Of a stretch of DNA of 64,000 nucleotides, positions 23,808 through 35,813 are shown in pieces. The DNA comes from Gliomastix tumulicola. Its lineage: Eukaryota; Ascomycota; Sordariomycetes; Hypocreales; Bionectriaceae. The DNA lies in contig BCHX01000003.1 in NCBI GenBank assembly GCA_001599755.1, positions 992,001 to 1,056,000 of the forward strand, in the 5' to 3' direction. Below the pieces are notes generated by a model. That model searched no databases and was not told the origin of the DNA. It saw only the letters and a program-made list of their open reading frames with translations. Numbering within the stretch: position 1 is the stretch's first letter; each line of letters starts with the position of its first letter. A program made the position numbers and the translations under genes.

Positions 23808-24353
23808 ATGGCCTCCGACGACACCAAATCTCCTCCAGAGGAAGGCGTGGAAACCAAGCTGTCCTCTCTCGCTTTGGAGACAACACCAGGAACCTCCACA
23901 TCGTCCGCCAAACCAGCCAAGAAGAAGTCAAAGAAAGTCGTCGCCGACTCTTGGGAGGACGAGGATCTATCCGACGACGACGATGAAGAAGACAACGACA
24001 CGGCCAAGGAGCCCCCTACGCCAACCCTCGCTGGCACATCAGCACCGCCCCCAACCCCCATCTCCCCGCCGCCAAACCTCCGCCAGCAGCAGTACCAGCA
24101 GGGCGAGACATGGCCGGATCCCACCCGCGGTGACCAGACGGCGGCCAAGAGGCCCGAGAAGACGGATGCCGTGGCCCGGCGCATGATCGCCGCAGGGCTG
24201 GGACTCAAGGCACCCAAGCAGTCGGAGGAGCAGAGGGCGTATCAGAAGTCTGTGCGGGAGCAGGAGAAGAAGAGGAGGGAGCTAGAGAAGGCTGAGGAGC
24301 AGAAGCGAAAGGATGACGCGGAGAAGGCCAAGGCCGCGGTCTGGGATGATTGA
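23808..24353 (+). CDS. Small charged protein of unknown function, 181 residues
   Basis: Single exon. I chose ATG 23808; the frame extends upstream only through a non-ATG codon. Residues 34-43 are Lys-rich, 49-62 are a run of Asp/Glu around SWEDEDLSDDDD, 66-90 are Pro/Thr-rich and probably disordered. The C-terminal part is the best candidate for a conserved element: KRPEKTDAVARRMIAAGLGL (residues 114-133), then a long Lys/Glu/Arg/Gln helix that probably forms a coiled coil, ending in AVWDD. There is no signal or membrane segment. The composition resembles RNA-processing or translation accessory proteins, but I would not assign a role. Confidence 0.75.
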   Translation: MASDDTKSPPEEGVETKLSSLALETTPGTSTSSAKPAKKKSKKVVADSWEDEDLSDDDDEEDNDTAKEPPTPTLAGTSAPPPTPISPPPNLRQQQYQQGETWPDPTRGDQTAAKRPEKTDAVARRMIAAGLGLKAPKQSEEQRAYQKSVREQEKKRRELEKAEEQKRKDDAEKAKAAVWDD

Positions 24354-24562
24354 GGTCGTTGCGGCGTGGACGGCATGTATTTTATCATATGGGAGTGGCC
24401 TCAAGGATTGGATGAGTAGCTGAATGTTTAACATGACATTGAATTCTATAAATACAGTAGCCTGTTGGCGGCGTGTCGAGCTGAACCGGGTATCTCTATA
24501 GGGACATGGTCACCATCTCTTTCCACTCATCCCTCCAATCGATAAAGAGCAGCATCAATGCC

Positions 24563-25348
24563 TCATTCAACCTCGTCCAGAAGAGGCAGCGGCTCCCCGT
24601 GCCTCGTCAACACGAGCTCAGCCTCCTCGCCCGCAGCCCCAGCATATCTCGCCGCGGCCCCAAACCCCTCCAACCCCGTCTCCTCCGCCCTCCGATTCCA
24701 GATCATCTGCAGCACGGCGCCCTCCCTCGAGCAGCACACGTACCCCATCGGCCACCGGCTCCGCCCCAGCGCGTCCCGCGTCCCCTTGGTCGCCGGCTTG
24801 TCCGTCACGAGCAGCGCCATCGTATCCTCGCCGCGCCAGCCCGGCGGCGCACCCACGAACGCGCCCTCGAGCTCCCGGATGAGCTGCGGCTTCGAACGCG
24901 CGGCGCTCGCCTTGCACTGGATGAGGACCTTCAGCGGCGGCGGCGTCGGTCTCGAGGCTGACGCGGCGGCGGGCGGCTTCCATGTGCCGACAAGGTCCGT
25001 GCCGGCGTCGAACGAGCCTCCGACGCGTCGGAGGGAGAAGCCGTAGCGCGCGAGCTTGGCGGCGACGGTGTACTCATAGTGAGTGCCGACGTAGACCGTG
25101 GACTTCTCGTCAAGACCGGACCGCTGCGTGTAGGATAGGAAGCTCTTCAGGTCATGGTGGTTTGAGCTTGGCGACTCCAAATCTATCAGGATGTCTTCCT
25201 TTGGCGATGCCTGTTTGCCGTCGCTGGCGAAGCACCTAGATGTGCTTGGACCTCTTCTTGGGAGATCGATGTGGCTTTCAAGGATGGGGGCGCCGACGCG
25301 ATGGTGAGGCTTAAGCCGTAGCTTAATTATTCCATGGCGGAAGAACAT
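24563..25348 (-). CDS. RRG7: Rrg7-like mitochondrial protein with a restriction-endonuclease-like fold
   Basis: Single exon, 261 residues. The first 45 residues are basic and Ser-rich with few acids, consistent with a mitochondrial presequence. The core (about 80-225) carries a PD-(D/E)xK-type signature of the Mrr-like class: Glu92 in THYEYTVAAKL, GGSFDAGTDLVG with Asp118, and VLIQCKAS with Gln144 and Lys146. Yeast Rrg7 (required for respiratory growth 7, DUF2034) has this architecture and is needed for respiration; its biochemical activity is not established to my knowledge. The gene converges with the small charged-protein gene, their stops only 209 bp apart. The assignment rests on motif and length. 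Confidence 0.85.
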   Translation of the reverse strand: MFFRHGIIKLRLKPHHRVGAPILESHIDLPRRGPSTSRCFASDGKQASPKEDILIDLESPSSNHHDLKSFLSYTQRSGLDEKSTVYVGTHYEYTVAAKLARYGFSLRRVGGSFDAGTDLVGTWKPPAAASASRPTPPPLKVLIQCKASAARSKPQLIRELEGAFVGAPPGWRGEDTMALLVTDKPATKGTRDALGRSRWPMGYVCCSREGAVLQMIWNRRAEETGLEGFGAAARYAGAAGEEAELVLTRHGEPLPLLDEVE

Positions 25349-25783
25349 CTCCCTAGTACATTGTGTTGATGGTGTTATGTTGTTGAAGAGTCGGAACCTG
25401 GCGCATGGAGGTGGACGTCAATGCATTTAACGGAGATATTCGCTATAGCGAGGACCTAGCAACACCCCAAACACCACGCTCAAATGACAGCAGGAACAAG
25501 TACGCAAATTAAAGCATTTCGAAGCGCTATGTAATTATTATGGACAAAAAAATACTATGGTTCAGATATACTGCCGCTCCTCTGTGCAAGTAAATCAAGT
25601 AGGGTATTTGTAACATATACACGTTTCGACTGCAATGCATGCCAGTGTCGTTGACTCACCATGTCCATGCCCTGATCACGTCACATCTCGTCAAATCCGC
25701 CCATCATCAATGCTAGACATTATCCATCCAGATCCATACGAATAGTCGCTGGCCAAGCTCAGCTCAACTCAACTCAACTCAAC
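25349..25783. other. RRG7 promoter and TAO3 3' flank
   Basis: AT-richer 435 bp between RRG7 and the end of TAO3. Contains the CTCAA pentanucleotide array that reaches into the TAO3 stop codon. No gene seen. Confidence 0.55.
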
Positions 25784-25790
25784 TCAACTC
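25758..25790. repeat. CTCAA pentanucleotide microsatellite overlapping a stop codon
   Basis: About 6.6 units of CTCAA with one substitution in the first unit. On the minus strand it reads TTGAG repeats and supplies the TGA stop of the TAO3 gene (bases 25784-25786). Confidence 0.9.
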
Positions 25791-28700
25791 CCGTTTGCAG
25801 GTTTGGTCAAGGTCGGCATGGGCGGGATCTCTTCCTTCAAGCGCTCCTCCCGAGATCTGCTTGCCAGTCGGCGCAGGCTTGGCCGTGACGTCGGATGAGG
25901 CCGTACAATCGTCTCCAGCATCGAGACCTTTGTGTTCCCAGCGTTTGGCGGTTCATCATCCACATCCGATGTGCCTGCGGAAAGATACTCATCATCAGAT
26001 GTAATATCCCCCATGTGGGAATGGAAAGACGCTGGCGTCGAAGGCGAAGTAATGGAACGGGAGTGAAGTCCCGGCCTCGAGATGGATGGTGTCATCATCA
26101 CCGCGTTGAAAGCACCTGGCGTCATCGTGTTTGAGCTCGCCGTCTCCCTGAAGGGCCGATCGAGGAAGCCATTTTGGAACGAGGTGTTGTTTGACGCCTC
26201 GTGTAGAATCGGTAGGACTTGTTCGTCATACAATTCAGTCCCCGTCTCAAACGACTCAGCCGTGAACTCGGTAATCGTCCTCGATGACTCTCGGTCGTCG
26301 TCTGTGTGAGGGCTAGAAGGCTCGTCGAAGAACTCGTCAAGGCTATCCAGCTTTGTGACTAAGTCACTCACAGGCCCATCATCTCGGACTCCGTCAGAAA
26401 CCATAGTCTCGGTCCGGGGATTCGCGTCTATATAGCCGTATTGGAACTCGTCGGCCTCGAACTCCAGTCCAGCGGACTCGGTAGGCTCAGGTGGCGTCCC
26501 TTCTGCACCCTGGCACATGTAGAACGCCGCATGTATGTTGGCTCTCGTAGTTTCGGTCTTCTTGGCGGGCACCGGTACCGCCCAACCGGAAGGCTCCGGA
26601 ATCCCAAATAAGCTTTGTGTCCGCTCATATTCCTTACGATGAGACTTGGACGTCGACCGAGTCATGCTCATCCTCAGATGATGCATATCCATCTGGCTTC
26701 CGGGCATAGCCATGATACTGTCCAGCACTTGCAGGGCTTCCATGCAGAACTCGGTCTGGAGGAGCCGGAGCAGTGGGGAGATCAGGTCCGAGCCATGACC
26801 TGCGAGGTCAGGATGACGCATGTCCACCGAGGGAAGTGCCTTGCAAAGAATGCGCATTGTTTGTACCTTGACCCATGATAGGGAGTTGGTCAGCAGGCCG
26901 ACGAGGAATGTCGTCATCTGGAAGTCCAATTGTGGGAGGTAGTAATTCTTGATGGCTTCGAACAGCTGCTGGAGAAAGTCCTGGCTGTTGCGAATTGCCC
27001 CGATGTAATAACCATCAAGCGTCTCCTCGATTGCCTCCAGCCCCTGACGTTCCGCTTCCTCCCTGAGAATATAAACCGTATTAAACGCGTCCTGGGCTGG
27101 CGTTCCTCGATCCAGCTGCTCGAGCAGCCGGGGAAAGTTGGCAAGCAGAGCGATGAACAGGCGCTCGTCGTTACCCGTCAAGTCATCGTTGGGAAGCTGG
27201 ACTAGCTTATCGATTATATCCAGCGTCGGTTGCCAGCACAGAGACGACCTTAACCCCTTGTGCAAAAGAGGTTGGATTCCTTGGAACGAGCTTACCCATC
27301 CGGCAGGCTGACCATCCGACAACAGCTGTCGCACTGCCGGCAAGCGAAGGTCAACCTTGGTGATGAACACATCTAACATCTCCACGGCTTCCATAAACTC
27401 GCGTTCATGGATAGACTCCAGGCAGGCGCAGGTAGTCCAGAATAACTGCGGAAACCCAATCAGGCTGTCTGCGTCAAGCTTGACGATAAGAGTCTTGAGG
27501 GTTGTCAGAATCTCCATAGAAAATGACTGGATCTCCGGGTCTTCGTCAGCTATAGTGTTGGATAGACGCGCGAGCATATCCCTGAGCATGAACTGGTCAA
27601 GCGACGTCAGAACACAGCGGAAAATCTGGAAGGAGCGGCAAGCGAGATGCCTAACGGGACACGAAGTGGCCCACGTGAGGGATAGCCGACCCCATTGCTC
27701 CTTGATACCATTAAAACCTGAGTCGAAGGTGTCGACAACCTCGCGGGTCAAGTACTCCATGCCTGAGGGTACCTTATTGTCGTAATCATCGACCTTCCCA
27801 TTACTGTCCTCGTAGCCCCAAACAACAGTACGATCATGCTGGCGAACTCGCTCCGCAAGCTCCTCGATGGATCTCTTTTGGCTCCCATGGGCCTGGTCGT
27901 CCATCTGGGATATGACGAGCTCATGCATGAGATGCACGAGCATCTCTCGCGCCTGCTCTTGCACCAGGGGCATATAGTGGTCCCAAAGCACAGTGACTAC
28001 GTGCAGAAGCAGTGGGACGCTCTCACGAGGTAGCTGAACCGGCGCGACCATCAAATCGACGAGGAGAATCAGTGATAGCTGGCCAAGGGAGAAGCCTGCC
28101 TGTTTAGTCCCCACAGGGAGAGCTTCCGATAGATCAGCGCAGTACGGGAAAGTGCTGATCTCCGAGGGCGGAGGAACTGCCTCTTTCTTCTCGTTGGGGA
28201 CCATGGCCCGCGGCGTGATTTGCATAAGAAGAAATTCAATGACTTTGATGCCCGGGGTACTGTTCGTGGTTGAAAGGAAGACGACGATTTGCTTGGCGTA
28301 CTGGACGAAGTTCTGTTCTCTGCGCTCCAGACAGAGCTGGATGATGAAATCCATAACCAGACGGACATTTCCTGGGTGAGGCCCGGTTGCCAGGGCTTGC
28401 CACAATGCTTGGACCTCGTTGTGAAGCGCGCCGCTTGACTTGATCGTGATTTCAAGCAAGTTCGCCAGCAGCACGTACGACTGAGCAGTCGGCCCACCGT
28501 TGGGGTCCAGTTTCAACTCGATAGACTGTATCCATGGAAGTACCACTGCAATAACGTTCCTCTGGGCCGCTGGTTGAAGGTCTTTGAAATACAAAGTAAA
28601 CTCCGAGAAGACGTGGAAAGCCAAATCGGTGTACTGCTTAGCAAGCCTCTTGGATATCTCGAACTGTGCCAGCTTGTACACAGCCTGTGTCTTGTCACAG

Positions 28701-31700
28701 ATGCTGATGTCGAAATCCTGGATCTTGGAGTTGCGGCTTTGACGGCTTTCAAGGGTGCGCAAGATTGCGGATGACTTGGACCGGATGTCGCTTTGGTCGT
28801 TCCCGAGGCTGAACAAGGACAAGCCAAGTACTTTCCAGAACGGACACGGGTAGCCAACTTGCTCCTGCAAGACCTGGATCGTGACTGTGAAGTAACTTTC
28901 CAGGACCTTGGAGACATCTGTCAAATAGCATCGAGCGATGCAGTGCTCCAAGAGATAAGGGTACTCTTGGTTGTGCACAATGAGGTTCTCCAGAGCCCGT
29001 CGTCCGATAATATTCATCCGGTCGCTTCCCGAATTGAAGATAGCCTCGATCCAGGCGAGCATTCTGCGAATGTCAAATTGTAGGGTGACACCACTTTCGG
29101 TAGTAACACTGATCGGACCTCCGCACAGGGCGGCCATTGAACTGAGGGCTGCGGTTCTGAGGTTTCGCTTCTCGATCTCGATTGCAGCTGTGACCGTCCC
29201 TCGCTCAGCTGAGCTTTCCTGCTGAATCACGGATTGACGCATCGTATCTTCACGTGCCCTGATCTGGTTATGGTTAGGCGAGAACCCACACCAGTCCTCC
29301 ATGAGAGAGAAGGCAGACTTCCGCGACTCGAATGTCATCCACCTCGAGGGGTCCTTGGTCCTGTTAATGCTCTCAAAGATTGCTTCAACAAGTCCGCAAT
29401 AGTGACGTCTGAGCTTCTGAAAGTCCCAATTCAGCTGCACTTCGCCGTCCATGAGGAATAGCTTGAGGTCCTTGGCATACGCAGTGAGCGTCCCTAGGAA
29501 GAATTCGGACTGGAACACCTCCGGCTCTCTCAAAAAATGAGACGTCAGTTTGAACACATGCGTGATTTCCGTCCGGAAAAGGTCCATCTTGCGGTTTCTT
29601 CTAGGGCTGCTATTTGTCCGCTGATGTATCCGAGCCCGGGCTTCGTCATTGCACCGGGATACTTGACCTTGGAGCTCCTCCAGCAGGGTTCGATAAATCT
29701 GGATGTTGATCGAACCCATGGCTACGACGACAGCATCTCGAACGGACGTTGAGGATGAGGACAGCAACGGGATCAACACTTTGAAAAGCGTCCTCGCGGT
29801 GACCATTTTGTCCTTCGAGCCCTTACGAGCATGCGCGTCCTTGGACGTAGATTGTGGCGCGCTACCAGCGTCTGCCAAGGTGCTGCAAGCGAAGATCAGG
29901 TAGAGTTTCCACTGCTCAATCATGACCTCTGGATGTGTGACCGGCGAACGTCCAGTCGTGCGTGCGCTTCCAGGGTCCGATCCTTGATATGGACCCCGGG
30001 AAGGCTCCGACAAGTGCACGATAGGTTTGTACATCTGAAGTGTGCGATCGCAGACCAGGTCACGACAGATGGCCACAGTAAAGGGGCACTTGTCGTTGGC
30101 GATACGCAAGATATTAGGGAAGATCTTGAACCACAACGTCGTATCATAAGACACATCGCTGACACATAGCTCTACCACGGCCCCTTTGTTTGTGAGACCT
30201 TCCTTGCTGGAATTCTTGAGGCCGCGCTGCAATCTGCTGCGCTCTGCCACCGAAAGATGGTCGTCGTTGAAGTTCATGACCTGGTCAACTTCATTCTCCA
30301 AGATGTCAATCAACCTAATGGGGTCCTTCCCCGAATCGCCGTTGCCGAGTGCTTTGTCGAACTCAGTGATGAGTCGCAAGACGGTAATGGCGAAGTATCG
30401 CACACGTCTCGATTGGGAGCACAAGAAGAAAAGGCCATGCGCCTCTGCTTGGTCAACCTCAGCCCAAATGCTTGACAGGTCGAGTTTTAAGGCTCTTTTG
30501 TCGAACGTAGCTGAGCTGGGTTCTTCGGATTCAGAATCCTTCATCTTCTGCCTGATCTCGTCTGTCCAAATCTGCAAGAGCTCGACATACAACCGGAGGG
30601 TATTCTCTATATGACCTGGGCCAAGCATGCCGCCATCTGACATGGTCGAGTATCTGTCGTCAAAGTTGAAGATGAATCTAGAAAAGCCCGTGATGACACC
30701 CTGTGCATTGGAGTGCCTGGCAATTGCTTTCAGTGAGTTCGCTGAAGACTCAGCAATGTTTGACTGGACGTGGGCTGTCCCTGTGCAAAGAAGGTTGATC
30801 AGGGAGTTGAAGGGGATATCTGGCGATAGACAACGCGGCAGGGCTTGGACGGCCACATGGAGTAGCTCGTAGAAAGCCTGCTTCTGGTTGTCCGTCGAAT
30901 TGACCTGCTCGTCCCGACGCGAGAAGTTGAAAGTGTCGGAGATTGGTGTCTTGGGCCCTGCTGGGCTGCCAAACTTTTCATCCAACGCCGCTTGTCCACC
31001 AAAAGTGTTGTCACAGATGATTGTGATCTTACCCAGCACCTGACAGAATTTATAGTAATAGTCTCGTACAGAATCGCTCAGAACGTGCGTCAGTACCGGA
31101 CGGGATACCATCTCCTCTCTTGGGTTTGTGGGTGGGGGTGGTTTGAAGTAATGCCTTGGTGGTGCACCAGCCATCGGAGAGGTCGGCAGTCTCTCCTGTG
31201 TGAGAGGTATGTCGTAGTTCTGAGGAAACGGAGGCCGGCCATCCTCGCCTTTTTCAAGGTCAGACATAATGCTGAGGAAGGCCCTGATACCCACGACTAT
31301 CCTATCAGGGTCCAACTGCTCGACCTTCAAGTCCTTGGTGTTCGCAAACAGCTCAGCATTGATAAGGGGGAAGATGACGGTGCGGAAGCAATATTCGGGG
31401 CATCGGAAGCCGATGATGCGGATGATTTGAATTAAAGGCTCCGTGACTGCTAGGTCTGATGCCACGATGCTACGCTTCGAGGTAGGTGAGGGGAGGACAA
31501 TTCTCAATATATCATCGAGTTTCCGTGTTGCGACTTGAATGCTGTCGCTTGTCCGGTAGAGGTATGTCCAAACAAGTCGCGAGGTGACCTGAAGGCACAG
31601 AGGCTTTGTGTATCGATCCTTGACCTTGGTCTGAACGGACAGAACAAGCTGCGACCACCGGGTACCGAAATTGTCAGGAGACGAGACGCAGAGCAGAGTC

Positions 31701-33442
31701 GCCGTCAGAGGGAACGCAACACTCCAATGGCGAGGCTTGATGAACATCTGCGCCAGGCGAGGGCCAATCGCTGACAGAACTTCAGCCCATTTTGTATGCA
31801 TCAAATGGCTGTTGCTAGCGGTAGCGGCAATGGGTAGCAAAAGCATGTCGATAACTTGGCAGAAAGCCCACTTAATCCTTTGCCCGTGAGACTTGCTAAA
31901 GAGTCGACCCAAAGCTATGAGGAATTCGCACGACTTTTCCCAGGCGTCTTCGGGTAGTATCTTGACGCGCAAATGTTTCATACCGCCGAGGACGAGCTCA
32001 ACTTTGCCTTCCCCGACCTGGGAACCAGGATTCTTCAATGCACGATCTTGCAGGAGGCTGTCCAAGTCCTCGATGAAGCGCCGCGTCACTGGCGTGAAGT
32101 TGATGTCGCTCATGGAGCCAAGCAACTGAGCAAACAAGTTCCAATTGGACATCTTCAGAGGCGATATCAGTAGCTGTTCCGGGTCCGCAATCTTCAGCTG
32201 CCCGTATATGATGCTTTCCAGCTTATCTTCCATCTCCGGCGTGATGGAATGGAGGTTGCTTTGATGGATGACCTCCATTAAGACTCGGCAGAGGACGTAG
32301 ATGGAACCGGTCGACCTGCGTTCGGCATGCGCTACAAACTCATGCTTGGCTATCGCCGTGGCGCTCGTAGGTGTACCATTCTCGGAGACGCCAGGACCAG
32401 CCTGGGCAACCTGTACTGGCTCGGTATTTCTCCGCAGAAGAGGCCCTCCGGGCGGGCCAGGCCGAGTTTGCGCCTGGCTCCGAGCCTCATTTGCCGCGTC
32501 ACTCTTCCCTTTCCTCCACAGCATCATCGAATCGATCAAGGCCTTCGGTTTAGGGCTGGCTATGTGACCAAGTGCGACAATAAGCTGATCGAAAGCAGGA
32601 TCGACACCTTGGCCACAGATTTTCTCGATATCGGGTTCGGGGTCGAAGGGAACTGTGATGCACTCGCTCAGCTTATCCTCGGCCATAGCGATGAACTATA
32701 GGTCCCTGTTAGTATATGTAGTATCAGAGAGGTACAGGTACCTGGTGGTGCTAACCGATGTAAACAGGACGTGGAGAGCATATTCTCCAACTGTTTTCTG
32801 GTCATCCCTGAGCTGCCTGGAACCAGAAGGATGATGTGAAGGGTCGCGCTTCGATCTGTTCTGTTTCTGGTCCATCCTCCGCTGCGTGGCAGGAGGCGAG
32901 AGGATGTCGGTGCTGGATAGCGCTCGCTCCAGGGCGAGGCCATTGGGAGGTGATAGAGGTCCATCGAGGGCGGTTGAAGGTCGCGATGGAAATCCTGAGT
33001 CGCCCTCGATGCGGGCAGCAACCGATTGCATGTCGAGTCCGGAACCTGCGGCGGCTATGATCTGAGGACTAAGGGGACCGGTAGTGGAGCTCGCGTGGCT
33101 GCCATTTCTTGAGTGTTGTATGCCGTGAACGATGGAGGTCTGGCGGTGGTGGCCGTAGGCGTTTCTCGAATCGACAGACCGTTCCCCCCCACCAACACGC
33201 GAGTGGGAGGTCGCTACACGCGGTGACGCCAAAGCCGACGCAGACGCCGGCTGCTGCTTAGCTGCTTTCTCAAAGGAGGGATCTCTGGAGTGGGTGGTGC
33301 GCGATTGCCGAGCGAATTCGGATTCGTCGTCCTCGTTGAAGGCGCTGCCAGTGACGTTTCTCGGCGAAAATCTCAACGTCTCCGGATGGTAGTCTGAGAG
33401 CGGCGGTTGTGGCGGGACTAGAGGGTGGACAGCCAGGGGCAT
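25784..33442 (-). CDS. TAO3: Cell morphogenesis scaffold Tao3/Pag1 (Furry/Mor2 family)
   Basis: Exons 32756-33442 and 25784-32695 flank a 60-bp intron (donor GTTAGC, branch-like CTAAC, acceptor CTATAG); 2532 residues. Yeast Tao3/Pag1 is 2376 residues and fission yeast Mor2 2196. The first 230 residues are Ser/Pro-rich and disordered; then come long HEAT/armadillo-like helical arrays typical of Furry proteins, beginning near ALHVLFTSFIAMAEDKL and GVDPAFDQLIVALGHIASPKPKALIDSMMLWRK. The C-terminal 300 residues are again disordered and Ser/Asp-rich. The family scaffolds the NDR kinase (Cbk1/Orb6) and Mob in the RAM/MOR pathway that controls polarised growth and septation. The 6.9-kb second exon is unbroken, so no further intron is needed. 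Confidence 0.93.
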
Positions 33443-35813
33443 TCAGTATACTTTCCACTCATAGCCTGACACGAGACACGAGACACGCAGCGAGCTGCAG
33501 TAGCGGCCTTCCAGAGTGCGACGGATGGCACCTGACATGCAACCCGACCCGTCAGGTTGGCCAATGGAAGGGGGGACAGCAGCTCTCGTGCAGTAGCGGT
33601 TTCAGTCAAGGGACGGCTCGAAACTCACCCATCTCCCATCTCTCCCAGCAGTCGCAAACTTGAGCACTGGTTCTTGGGGGCCTGGTGGTGGATTTGGTGA
33701 TGAATGGATGCGGGGGTCTGTGATCAAGTCGCGAGTGCAATTGGTTGCTGTGATGGTAGAGGAGGATATGGAATTTGTTACGTGACGTGCACTTGCACCC
33801 GCACCTGCACCTTTCTCGGGCCTCTATCCCGATCGCTTATCGATACCACTCCACAAGCACTGACTCCTCCGTACCTAACCTTCTCCTAACTAGTAGTAGT
33901 AGGCCTCCTCAAACAAAGATGAGATGACGACGTTGGTCTGCCTCGTATCTATGTCTGCCGTTTGCAAGTGACACGAATACCACCAACGGCAGCCGTGACA
34001 CTAAACGCCCACACCCGTGCTACACCTGATCCCGTAAAGGCTGGCTGGCGTAGCCAATCCCCTAGTGAAGTGTCACAAGATCCTTCCCCCTCCCTCCGTT
34101 GGCTCTTGGTTGCTACCCTATAGTGAAAACACCTTTCTTCCCGATTCCGCTCGAGGAACATGCCTGCCTGTCCGCTCCATGCCTAGGGGTGAGTAGGAGA
34201 TCAAGCGTATTGGTATCGTGGTAGCTTCGGAGACCTGTTTTCGACCTATTTTTAGTTACTACTTAGGTGAACGTTCCTCTCTGTTTGCTTGTGAGTATTG
34301 TCACATGGTACGGGTACTGCCTAGTTGAGTTCTGTCTGGTTATTTCCTGTCTTGGTCGGCTGCATAAGACGGTTTTATCAACAAGGCCACCCATACTTGT
34401 CGTGAAGATATCATCTTATAAACTTGAAGAGAAATGAATCAGGGATCAAGTTGACTCTTGGTAGCCAGCCCCGAATAACCGCTAAATGCGAACCCGAGAA
34501 CGCGATATAAGTCCGTATACCATTCACCATGTCCTACCGAGACGGAGGTTCGCCCTCGGTGTGATGGGACGCCCTAGCCTTGTCTGGCGTGGACCAGCGG
34601 ATCTTGGATTTTAGGTGCTCTTCTATTGCGTAGCCAGGCATGTCGGGGAAGGTTGAATGTTGACCCTGAGCACCATACTCAAGCTACAGAGTCTTCCAGA
34701 GACTACAACTTGAGGAAAGGGGAGGTTTGAGGCATTGACGATAACCGCGTACCTGGTGGACGCTCTAAACTCGCTTCGGCACAACAATGGAGAAACGCGG
34801 AAGTATTGCGAGGCAACAACTCCCACTCAACAATCTGTTGACATGTCACTCGCCTAACATCGGGAGGAGGGGCTCTTAGCCTGGCGAATCCTGTCGGCGG
34901 TTGCTGAAAACTGACATGATGCTGGCGTGGGGAAGAAAACGGCCGCGATTGACCTATCATTGCGATTGATTCCTCGGGAGCTTCGGGCTAGCTGACGATA
35001 GCTACATGGTAACTATGAGGCCTGAAGAGGACCTTAGGTGCCTTTTATTCCAGAATCATCCATCTCCTATGCCATGAAATGGTCGGGTATTCGAAGACTT
35101 ACTCCGTCGGTGTCTCCAGCCCGCCTTTAGTGCAAAAATGCGCCTGGATGGTGACAAGTCGAAGACTTCCGGTCGGGGACCCACTATCCGATCTGCTGGG
35201 AGACAAAAAGATGAGGCCACTACCTAAAATTGGATATCGGGGGGTCGCAAAGGAGAGGCGCCATACGGAGGGTGAGAAAAGCACAAGAACGGTGGGATCT
35301 CTGCTTCGCAAGGAGGGTAAGCCGTACAGAGTTTTATTGGGGGTTAAATTTGAACCGGGAAGTCGTGTGATCCTGCGCAGGTATTGTCATATTATCCTAA
35401 TATGAATCGAGATTGCATTGGCGCCAGATAAGCCCTATGGATGTTTCAATGTGGCGTGGCGGGACTTTTTTTTTTTGGCAGCCACTTTCTTGCATGTCCT
35501 CTAATCTCATGCCACTCGGATGCGATGGCGGACCATCTGGACACCTACACACACGCCGCCTGAAATATCGCAGAACTCCGACCACCTGCTCCTATTTGTA
35601 CCGCACCGTTCCCAACTCCGACCTCCCGACCACTTCGACACTCTGTCAACTCCTTGTCACTCCCTGAGCACCTAGCTCTGCGACCCGGCGGCTGCCCTTC
35701 CTACGTACCGCGTATTCTTAGTCTGTAGCGGTGCGGTTCGGCATTCTCGTCGGCAACCCCTCCCACATTTTCTCACCCAACACGACACCGATACCATCAC
35801 GTGCACCATCGCC
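33443..35813. promoter_or_regulatory. Divergent promoter interval of 2.4 kb, TAO3 and P450 reductase
   Basis: Start codons of two divergent genes are 2371 bp apart. The middle (about 34.2-35.4 kb) is less GC-rich than flanking DNA, with only short unbiased open frames. A T-run sits at about 35466-35477. The CT/AC-rich 35.55-35.80 kb is probably the reductase leader. I see no tRNA, 5S rRNA or mobile element. Confidence 0.5.

Noticed and set aside
34540..34590. Possible tRNA T-arm (GAGGTTCGCCCTC) in the TAO3/reductase interval
   Set aside because: No compatible D arm, anticodon stem or acceptor stem upstream; the hairpin is isolated.
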